Source of the DNA: Heterobilharzia americana
Taxonomy: Eukaryota > Platyhelminthes > Trematoda > Strigeidida > Schistosomatidae
Length of the DNA stretch: 64,000 nucleotides
NCBI GenBank assembly: GCA_944470555.2
Contig: OX104131.1
Coordinates: 17,910,515 to 17,974,514, forward strand
Reading direction: 5' to 3'
The translations under genes and the position numbers were made by a program. Below, one piece after another: positions 47,235 to 57,500 of this stretch. Within the stretch, counting starts at the first letter, position 1, and the number at the start of each line of letters is the position of its first letter. The notes beneath the pieces were generated by a model. The model saw only the letters and a list, made by a program, of their open reading frames with translations, did not search any database and was not told where the DNA came from.

Positions 47235-47253
47235 GATCACGTCGGGCTCGCCA
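47235..47253 (-). other. Primer binding site (tRNA-Trp-like)
   Basis: Directly inside the 5' LTR the - strand reads TGGCGAGCCCGACGTGATC. Its complement ends in ATCACGTCGGGCTCGCCA, close to the 3' end of metazoan tRNA-Trp (T-arm CACGT, acceptor CGGGNTC, CCA). CsRn1-type elements are known to use tRNA-Trp. One spacer base separates it from the LTR. Confidence 0.7.
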
Positions 47254-47597
47254 ATTTAGGATTTGTCTGGTGCGAACTCGACAGACGCAAAAACCAATCA
47301 CTAATTATTCAGACTTGTTATATACCCACGAATACGAGACCAAGGAAGAACACGATAGCGTAGTCGGATGGAATAGTATATTTGGATGGTTGTGCCAAAA
47401 TATCGGTGTGTTCCAACTAACTGGCTAGAGAGTCGAATACGAGCAGTGCAACGTAACACGACAGCGTGCCAAATGGTGAGGATGCTTGACCGGGTGCCTT
47501 CAGCTTAGCGAGTCCAGTTAAACTATCAAGGTCAGCATCAATGTCGAAAGTCATCAAACCCTAGGCTATTGATTTTGGGGAAGTGTGTGACGCTACA
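47254..47597 (-). repeat. 5' LTR of the gypsy element
   Basis: Single-copy form of the LTR, starting TGTAGCGTCACAC at 47597 and ending CCTAAAT at the PBS. It lacks the 35-bp duplication of its partner. It should contain the element promoter, but no TATA box was singled out. Confidence 0.88.
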
Positions 47598-47601
47598 AAC
47601 C

Positions 47602-48480
47602 GTTGGATGAATTTTCTGACATTTCAGTGGTAGATTACTTCACCAAACCTTCAACAGCTTCATGCGACCTCACCCGAACTTTCAAACTGTCTTCTCTCCT
47701 CCTCTCTGCACAGGGACAACTGAGGCTCAGAAGGCATCCAGAAGTGGTCTACTGAAACCGTTGGAGGACTTATGTTTTAAACATGAAGAATGATTGGTTG
47801 TGCTTGAGTTATATCTTCTGGAACATACAAGACCGGTAGAGGACTTGACGACGGCTTACAAAAGCTTCAGCACCCCTAGACACTTACTAAAACCTCATCT
47901 GTGGCACCGGTCTCAGGGGACTCACATAGAAAAAAAGCGTAGAACATAGTGGTCCGGATATCGGACAACTTCTATTCCACAACAGTTGCTAAACCGTGTA
48001 ATGCTCTTCATGAACAAGTGACCCAGGCTACTGAATCCTTTAAACACCAGCTTGATTCTTACTCAAGATGTGAAGGAGATCTGCCCAGAACCAACTGAAT
48101 TTTGAAATCTCAACCACCACCACTTTGCTCTCTCTTAAGTTGTACATAGGTTGTCTTGTCATAGGAAAAGAAAGGACCCAGTATTGGTATTCCGCATGCT
48201 TAACAGTAACTTCTGGACGAATATGTCCTATTTCTTCTCACTACCAAGGGACTTCTATCCTCACGGACACCACAATAAAGTTCAAAATATAGTAGAATCA
48301 ACTTAGCATGAGTTTACGTTCCTCACATAGAGGGATTAGCTACTGGGACTCCTTACCCGAACAAGTGGAATCAGCCCTTTAAGTGGACCTGTTCAACGAG
48401 GAAATATATATTCACACAGAAACCTGCCGCTAGGGTTAGAATGGGCCAGATTAGCTTTCTATCTTTCTCTTCACAGACTG
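47602..48480 (+). pseudogene. CR1/jockey-type LINE C-terminal debris
   Basis: Two decayed copies of the LINE C-terminal signature are readable. CNALHEQVTQATESFKHQLD lies near 47999-48058, and YWDSLPEQVES with VDLFNEE follows near 48341-48400. Stops and frameshifts are frequent. This debris reaches to about 60 bp before the ZRANB2 start codon. Confidence 0.55.
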
Positions 48481-48535
48481 AATCAAGGGATTTTGTTTGA
48501 GTGTGTCGGTCCTGAAGTGCGCTAATTTAGTCTAG

Positions 48536-48579
48536 ATGTCTCGCCCGTCTAAAGAGGATTGGGTTTGTAGTGATCCAAG
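48536..48579 (+). CDS. ZRANB2: ZRANB2 exon 1
   Basis: Encodes MSRPSKEDWVCSDP plus two bases of Arg15. It ends CCAAG|GTGAGA. The ATG directly follows TCTAG, so the 5' UTR or a trans-splice acceptor could lie right here; this cannot be decided from sequence. Confidence 0.9.
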
Positions 48580-51500
48580 GTGAGATTGTCTGTCTTCGAG
48601 AATCATTTTCTAGATGTAAAAATGTTAATTTCGCTAAGAGGGAGAGGTGCAACCGTTGTGATAAGCCTAGAAGACATGGTCCGTCAAGTAAAGCTGGTTT
48701 TGAGATTGGCAAGCAGCTTGCTGAGAAGAGCAAAGGGCTTTTCAGTCCAGATGATTGGATATGTAAGACGTAAGTATGCACTTGAGGTCTCTTTGGGCAT
48801 TCAGAACCAATTCTGTGTCACCCACTCTGCCTTTACTTTGGAAGATAGCTCGAACGCGTTAGCTGACAGTATAATTCCAAACCTACTTTGGAATGTTTAG
48901 GTACACGAGACGTAATCGCTTATTGGGGGGCGCAGTATCTTTCTTAAACGACCAGTAGCTTTTTCTTGAAATTCCAAAACCACAGACATCAGATTAAGTG
49001 TAAACTGTCTCGATTAGTGTTCAAAATGCACTAAGTGCTGGAAATGAAAACCGGAAGGTTTATTTATCTAGTTGGGATCTGTAAAATGCCAAGTTTTCGC
49101 TTAGCCAGTTGTTTTCCGGTATCGTGGGAGCTCTATGTGTCATTCGCAAGTAGTTGCTGATTTTCACTTGAATATTGTTGTGGGTAACTATTTATCTGTA
49201 TGCAGTCATACCTATATAATAATTTATTTCAAGGCTTCTATATGTCCGGTGTGTAGTACCCTTTTATCTGCTATTTTTTATTGAACTGTCACATTCAAGT
49301 ACTAATATTCGCTCATCCCGACCGATAGCTGCTACCTTGACGTGGTGGTCGGGCTTGCATATCACAATGACCCAACGAGCTATGCTGGTGGAACGCTTGT
49401 TCCCTCGAGGTCCTACCATACCAGAAAGGTCTGTTGGATAGTGGTTAGACGAAAAGCAGTTACCGTTATAGTGTAAATTGCTACACTATGATGGGGGTCT
49501 GAGGGCGAAGTCGTACTGCTGCTAGCTGGATGGGGTGTGACAGCAGTAAGGTGTTTCCCTTGGATGACCAGCAGTGCCATGCTGATGCTGCCTTCTCAGT
49601 GGAAGGGGGGGTTAGAAAAGGTCGGCCCCAAAAATAACACACTCCACCACGCCCCACGGTCTGCCGGGCCGGCGGTGTTGGTTCACTTGTCGTTTCCTTT
49701 CGACCATCCGGCCCCAAAAATACAAAAGTTCAAAATAATCATACTCAAAAGGCTGGGTGTGACAGGCCTCAAGCAGATGTCCGATGGGCTCTGCGGTCAC
49801 ACAAATCTCTTTCAGGTACCTTAAGAAGAAATAGCCTTCCACGGTGTGGGCAGCCGGGAAGTGTCAACCGCCCTCACAACTCTGTCAGCACCCAAGTTTC
49901 TTCTGACTGCTATCCTCCTCCTCCATCATTACCTTCTAATCTTCCTTCACGTCTCTTAATTAATGATGCTGCATCATCTTCAATTTCTCCTACCTCTGCA
50001 GCCTTCGACAACGATCTGAGTCCACAGAACAGCATCCCTGGTCTCCTTAAACCACGCTCCAAATTACATATTGGAGCCTTCAATGTCCGCACCCTCCGTC
50101 AAATTGGCCAACAGGCTTCGTTGGCAAAGACTCTAGCAACTCGGGCATGGATGTGTGCTGTGTTTGTGAGACACGCATACAGGACCCAAGTGTGGTTATT
50201 CACCTGACCTCTCCTGACCAATCTGGTGAATCCACAAAATTCACCCTTCGAGTTTCTGGAGGTCTTGCAGGTGTAGGTATAGCATTAAGCACCAGGGCAG
50301 AAAACTCACTACTAGACTGGATCCCAGTTGATAGTCGCCTCTGCGCTATGAGGCTGAACGGCACAGTGAGAACTAAAAGGAATAGTGAGACTCGCCGTTG
50401 TCTCTTTGTAATCTCTGCTTACGCACCCACTGACTGTAGTTCGGATGAAGTGAAGGACGAGTTCTACCATAAACTGTCTAACCTCCTCTCGAAAGCCAAA
50501 CGTTCGGACGTAGTGGTTGTTGCAGGTGACCTCAACGCACAGGTGGGTAGACTGAGTGAGGCAGAAAGGCACTTAGGTGGCACTTTCGGAATCCCAGCTG
50601 AACGTACAGATAACGGTGATCGCCTATTACAACTATGCTCAGATAACCGCCTATTTTTAGCCAGCACAAATTTCAGACATAAAGAAAGGCACTGTCTGAC
50701 CTGGCGTCCACCGAGCTCGACTCAGCGATGGACACAGATAGACCACATTGCTATTAGTCATCGCTGGAGAGGATCGGTGGAAGACTGCCGCTCCTTCTGG
50801 AGTACGTGTTTGGACAGCGATCATGCGTTGGTCCGAGCACGTATATGCCTGCGTCTCAATGGACGTAGAAAAAATTTGGCAACAAAACCACTACGAGTTC
50901 TGCTGGACAACGAAAACACCAAAGCCGTGTTCAGTGAGAAGTTGGCTAGGCAGTTATCGGAACAAAAGACTGTCACTCATCCAGAAGAAGCTTGGTGCCA
51001 TCTTCAGTCTACTGTAAAAGCAGCACTGGAGACTGTAGCCGACTCCAAGATAATGGCTAAAAAGAGCCAGTGGATATCAGCAGCTTCTTCCAAACTAATG
51101 GATGCACGTGAATGCATCCCTGCAGGCTCTGAGTACAATGAAGAGCGAGCGCAACTTAAAAATAACTGACGAAAAGTCTGCGCAACGATCGTGAACAGTG
51201 GTGGGCAGCAAAGGCTAAAGAGATGGAAAAGGCAGCGGCGATCGGTAACAGTAGACAGTTATTTAGACTTATTAAGGAGACTGGGGGGAAATGGTCAACA
51301 ACAGTTAGTGAGGTTATAGCGGAGAAGGACGGATCGGCGATTCACTCGCAGGGAAGGCGACTGGGACGATGGGCAGAACACTTTGAGGAACAGTTTAACT
51401 GGCCTCCAGCCACCATTGCGCTGCCCGCTATCCAGTCGGACCCTGAATGGGACATAGAGACAGGTCCCCCAACACTAGAAGAAGTTGAGAAAGCGGTAGG

Positions 51501-54500
51501 TAGCCTGAAACGGGGAAGGGCAGCAGGACCAGACGGACTACCTGCTGAGGTATACAAGAATGGTGGTAGAGTTCTCTTAGGCTAACGGAAGTGTTAGCCA
51601 GTATATGGGAATCAAATACGATCCCCTCCGACTGGTCTAAGTCACTCATCATCCCAGTCTTCAAGAAAGGCGAGAAGTCCTCTTGTGATAACCACAGAGG
51701 AATCAGCCTGACAAACATAGTGTCTAAGATCCTAAGTTCTATAATTCTCCGACGCCTGAGTGGAGCTCGGGAACAGCAAGCCCGAGAAAACCAGGCAGGC
51801 TTTAGACCTGGCCGTGGATGTATCGACCAAATATTCACACTGCGCCAGGTCCTGGAACATAGGCATGCTTACAGACGCCCGACAATAGCTGTATTTCTCG
51901 ACCTGAAGGCGGCATTTGACTCCGTTGATCGAGAAGTCTTATGGCAGTGTCTGTCACTGAAAGGCGTGCCTAGTAAGTACATCACCTTATTGAAAGCTCT
52001 CTACTCGAACACTTGTGGGCATGTTAGAGCCTATGGTGAGTTGTCCAGGGAGCTATACTCATCAAGTGGTGTCCGTCAAGGATGCCCACTATCCCCATTC
52101 TTATTTAATTTTATCATAGATATTCTTATGGAGGTTTCCCTCTCGTCACCTAATTACAAGACGTTGACCCGATCACAGGTGAATTTTCCTTAGATCTAGA
52201 ATATGCAGATGACATAGTCCTGTTAGGTGAAGACGCTGACAAGATGCAGAGTCTTCTGAACACTTTGAGTGGGAATTTGAGAATGTTTGGGATGCGATTT
52301 TCACCACCCAAATGCAAATTTTTGCTCCAGGACTGGTCTTCAGCGGTACCGCGGTTAACAATAGAGAGTGAAGTGGTTGAGTGTGTTGACCACTTCACTT
52401 ACCTGGGAAGTAGGATCAACCCGGTGGGTTAGTTGCCGATGAGATTTCTGCACGGATACAAAAGGCTCGATTGGCTTTTGCCAATTTGCGCCACCTATGG
52501 CGCCGCCGTGATATTCGTTTGTCTATTAAGGGTCGCGTGTACTGCACAGCAGTCCGCTCTGTTCTACTGTATGGCTGTGAAACATGGCCATTGAAAGTGG
52601 AAGACATGAGAAGGTTTCAGGTGTTTGACCACCGTTGCCTTCGTAGTATAGGACGTATTCCGTGGTGTCACCATGTGAGTAATGCAGAAGTTAGGTGTAG
52701 AGTTTTAGGGAGAAGAGGTAAGTCAGTCGACGAGGTTGTGAACCTTCATCGACTGAGATGGTTGGGACACGTACTACGTATGCCTAGTCACCGATTGCCT
52801 CGTCACAGGATGGTGGCTGAGGTGGGTCCAGGCTGGAAAAAGGCTCGAGGTGGCCAGACTAAAACATGGCACCAATGTATGAAGTCTCTGACTGTTGGTT
52901 TAAGCCATGTAGGACGATGCAGACTAGGTGGATTGGGTCCACAGGACAAGAGGAACCAGTGGTTTGAAACTCTAGATGATATGGCTGAGAACCGATGTCA
53001 GTGGTGCAGATGCATACACACATTATCCTCATCCTACCTACACTATACTGAATCTCACCATTTTGTCACTCTTCCCTTTGTTCTCGTACTTTCTATTTCT
53101 TTTGACTGCATTCTCTTACCTTCATCCTTCACCTCACTACCTTTCTACTTGTTGAACTGACGTGAGGTGTGGCAACTCGGACCGTTACTCAGTAAATGCC
53201 TGGTCCTATGTTGATATTGATTGAACGTAGGTGCAATTACCATAAGTTTGTAAGTTGGGTCTTGTGTTACTATTGCTTGACACTCAACCAGCCTTACATG
53301 AATGTGCACCAGTACCTTTCCTACGTGTAAGTACTGATAACAACAAAGACAAATTGGAAAACACGGTAAAAAGTACTCATAAACGGTTTGTCGATTATCT
53401 AGAAAATAAGAGGTTAAATTAGGGGGATAATGTTAACTTGTCGGTCTATTAATGGCTAAGCTGAGGCTTCTTAGCTAGTGGCTGCCAACCAGAACAAAGA
53501 AGACTCGAGGATAGTGAATGTCAAAATGTGGATGCCCATACACTAAAGCAAACTCAGAGAACGAAAGTCACTCGACACCATCGTAAAAGATAATTTCTCT
53601 ATTGTTTATATATTTTATGTGTTTATTTCAAGCCAGCATTATTTTGGTGCCGAAAAGGTGCACTGCAAGTTCTTGAGTTCTCAGATTTGAATAATTATCT
53701 AGGAAGTAACAATGTCAAGTGAAAATGGCGAGTAAAGCCGCTTGCTATTTAGAAGAACGTCCCTCTAATAAACACTGCGTCTATGCGGACTCCCGCAACT
53801 TCTAGACTCCCAGTGGATAGTGAGTATAATGGTTCGCCTACGTCTTTCACTCAGAGGATTACACCGCCTACGCAGGCGTCGTGAGGCTTTATCGTCAAGA
53901 CGCGCGATTAGATGATAGCAGCAGCTGCATCTGGCAACAGTTGGGAGCTGTTCCAGCTTACCCAAGCCACTGGCAGCAAAAGGTTTGGTATCAATGAGAC
54001 AGTCTGTGGTATATAGTACGCCGATAAACAATCTTCTAAGACGCTTGAAACGCTGGGCGGAGCACTTCAAAAAGCAGTTTAGCTGGGCCACAGCTTCAGT
54101 GTATCGTGCTCCACGGTCAGTTGACGTTGACCCGCCTAACTGAGCGAAAGTCCATAAGGAGCTTCAAGTTCTGAAACACCACAAGTTACTCTACCCAGAA
54201 AGCTCACTCGGTTCTTTTTAAGGATGGTGCAACAACTCTAGTCAGAGAACTGACTAGATTGTTTAAGGTGTGATAGATTGCGTATTCCATCACTCTGGAA
54301 TGAAGCCATCGTTGTGGCCATCTCTAAAATGGATCTACGTAATGTATGTGACAATCATTGATCTATGTCTGTTGCCAGTCGTGTCGAATGTATTCGCTCC
54401 CATCATACTTCGCAGACTTTGAAAACACGTTAGGAAATGATTTGGGGAGGGCAAGTCAGGTTTTGTTCAGGTCGTGGATGCATTGACCATGGGTTTACCC

Positions 54501-57500
54501 TCTGTTGGATGCTTGAACATCTCCATACCAACAATCATTGTGTTTCTTGACATTAGGGCTGCCTTCGATTCGTTGGACAGCTGTACCCAGGAATTGTCTG
54601 TTAGAGGCGTGCCCGAGATATTTCTTAACATCTGATATATATATATATATATATATATACCAGTTTGCGAAACAGACAAGATCATCGTAGAACATCGCAC
54701 ACAAGTGCATAAACCGAAGGTGCGACGCTTCATATACAAAGAACAAGTGGACAGAAAAAGACTGATATCAAAGTAGACAAAGTTGTATGAGAGAATAAAC
54801 AGTCTAAAAATAACGGTCGGTATAAATATTCAAGCTTTAGAAGAAGTCAAGGAATGAACACATCTGCGCCGTTGTGACCAATTTTCACCCACGTCACCAA
54901 GAGCCCTCAACCACTGATTCTTATCCTCTCTGGAACTCTAGCCATATAGTTTACATCTGCATCCGTGACTCATACCATGAATCAAGGACTTCATCGACTG
55001 GTGCCACCACTTGGTCTTGCCGCTTTGGGCATTGTGCCAACCTGTAGCATCGCACGTCGAGGTGAGTGGCCGCTCGATATGTGCAACACATCCTCAAGCC
55101 AACTCAGTCGCTGAAGGTTCACTATCTCGAGTGACTTCAGTTCTTTACCTAGTACTCTTTGCCTGACCTCATCATTGTTCACACTGATTCCGCCAATCGT
55201 GAGCAACGCTACGAAGACACCTGTGATCGAAAACATGTATCTGCTTCATGTCATCTACTTTTAACGGCCATGCTTCACAGCCGTATAGCAGGATTAAACG
55301 GACTGCAGCACAGTATACTTGTCCTTTAATAGATAGTCGGATATCTTGTCAATCGGCATCACAGATGATGCAAGTTGACAAGTGCCAAACGGATCTTTTG
55401 TATCCTAGTTGAGTTCTCGCCATCAACCAGCCCGGTCTGACTGAGACAACTCCCCAAGTAAGTAAGCACGTATTGCTAGACTAGTGTTTCATAATATGCA
55501 ACTACAAGTGAATTGATTGCATCTCTATTGTCACAGCTGGCCTGTCAACTAACTTCTGTTTGCCTCGAGTGCAGCTTAGCTCTCCCTAAAGCTCAGTGCA
55601 TGGAAGACGAAAAAGAAACCAACACGACATTTCGTTATTTAATGAATCAGTGTACTCCCCTTTTAGGTCTGCCACACCTTTTTGGTTAGAGAATGTTTAT
55701 CAGAAAAGAACGATCAACCTGGAAACTGCCGATTCCCATTGTCACACTGGTCTGATTCGGGATGTCTGTATTAACTTTCTTGGCTCAGACAAACAGTCAA
55801 AAACTTCATGCTTTAGTCTGATCGTGCTTGATCTCAAGTCTAAACTCACATTAATGTGCCAAAAGAGTAGACGGAGTCGGTATATGTTACATATGCCCCA
55901 ACAGCATAAGTCGATAAAGGATTACAATCAAATCAGATGACTTACCTCTCTTACCCAAAACTCTACGCTTGACATCCATGTTAGTGACGTGATTCCACGA
56001 ACCAGAGTATGCTACAAAGATAATAGTAAGCGAACGCCTGAAATCACACTTCCATCAGTAAGGCCCATCTTGGCTCATATGCTTTTTGTGATCGCTCGAC
56101 AAAGGGTGGAGATTTTCTGCCCCTCAGATCACCATACATAGTTACCAGTCAAACTTCTCCTTTACTTCAGACCCCACAAGCGTGCTGTCATTCACTTTCT
56201 TCGCTGTTAACGAAGTCATATCCTTCTACGATTTGTCAAGTGTAAACCTCGATGTGATATTTAGTAATGTAAGCATCTAGTTTCTGGTTGCAAGCTCAGA
56301 CGTACTATTTACTTTCGTCATGTCAGTCTGTATTGTCATGTACACATTTCAAGGCTTCACTGTCTCTCAGTAAGATGTCTGACTGTACCTTCGGCAAAAC
56401 CAGATATTGCATTTACGGTGTTGAGGAACTTTAATCTTGAAGCGCTTCTGAAGTTGTCAACTGGTATCAACTCCGACATCAGCATAAATGTGTTAACTGC
56501 ACGTCTGTATCGATTCAAATGACCATTGCGTTTGAAAAACGAAATTTCAAGGAAGCAATTATTGAGCAAACTGTCCACATATTGCCTAGTTGAAAAGTTT
56601 GAAAGGTCTCATATCAATAAATTATGTTGGCGTTACCATTTGTCACTGTTCACTTCTGATATTTGATTACTATGCCTATTCACATTCACTCACGTTGCAA
56701 AGCGACCCTCTTAGATGACTGTATTTTCCGTTTACTGATGCAGGCTTGACAGGTATTCACTAAAAAATATTGAGTGCTTATAGAATACAGAGAGTCTAGT
56801 CAGAATATGTTCGAGTAGAATTTGGAGATATTTGCGCTTCAACTAGTTGTCAGCGTAGGTCACCTACAGGTGCGTAAAAAGCTCCGTGAACACAGACCAT
56901 TTGGGGAAAGACGCTTTGAATATTAACAAGATAGGTGATGATATTCGCACACAGCGGTTCAAGTTGCGACATTGAAAACCAACATACTGAGTTGGAGCTA
57001 AAAACTTGCGGAGAAATACTTATTACATTATTAGAAATAGTACAAAGTCGAAAGATGAAGGCGATTGGAAATGAAGAGAGTATGCATACATGTCATTGCA
57101 ATTGAGGTGAAGATAAGGTATGAGTTCGTCTGCACTACTGTGACTGGTATGCGGCCATACCACATACAGTTTGCAACTAACTACTTGAGTTCAACTGCAT
57201 AATTCAGCCAGGAAGCCTATGAAGCAACAGTGATCGAATGCCTAAAGTTGTTAACTTAAGTTTCTGTCATTATTTTCCGCGCATAGCATTTTTTCAGATG
57301 AGGACTTCATGCATTTCGCTGTAATACATTGTAAAAGCCAATAACTGACTAGTTTGATGATTTTTCACATTTCATTTTTGTACTTTGTTATTGTTCTAAA
57401 AACTAGAAATTTTCTGTTCACTTAATAATGTTCATGATTCCAAGGTACAGGGTTTTTTGAAGGTTTCTTTGTAAACATCAACTAATTTTTGAATAACCGT

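Larger units (their letters stand above)
42386..47597 (-). mobile_element. Ty3/gypsy LTR retrotransposon, CsRn1/Boudicca type
   Basis: Complete element of about 5.2 kb on the - strand: 5' LTR (47.25-47.60 kb), PBS, gag, -1 frameshift site, pol (protease, RT, RNase H, integrase), PPT and 3' LTR (42.39-42.76 kb). Across their last 300 bp the LTRs differ at hardly any position, so insertion is recent. AACC at 42382-42385 and 47598-47601 is a candidate 4-bp target duplication. The CHCC gag finger, the PBS resembling the 3' end of tRNA-Trp, and the gag/pol layout point to the CsRn1 clade, which includes Boudicca of schistosomes. Pol is uninterrupted. Gag has one in-frame stop. No envelope-like gene is present. 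Confidence 0.9.

Noticed and set aside
47602..48480. Upstream exon of ZRANB2
   Set aside because: The readable peptides are LINE C-terminal signatures, and the ATG at 48536 gives the expected short N-terminus before finger 1.
48525..48538. Trans-splice acceptor (TTTAGTCTAG) directly before the ZRANB2 ATG
   Set aside because: The AG is there, but the region is short of a clear polypyrimidine tract and no transcript data exist. Left as a remark.
49537..49824. 95-residue frame before the LINE endonuclease
   Set aside because: It lies in the LINE 5' non-coding region, which is also found without it at 59.15 kb in decayed form. No ORF1-type motif.
55596..55940. 114-residue frame in ZRANB2 intron 2 as an extra exon or gene
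   Set aside because: No motif, and exons 2 and 3 already join through a single zinc finger with no room for an insert.
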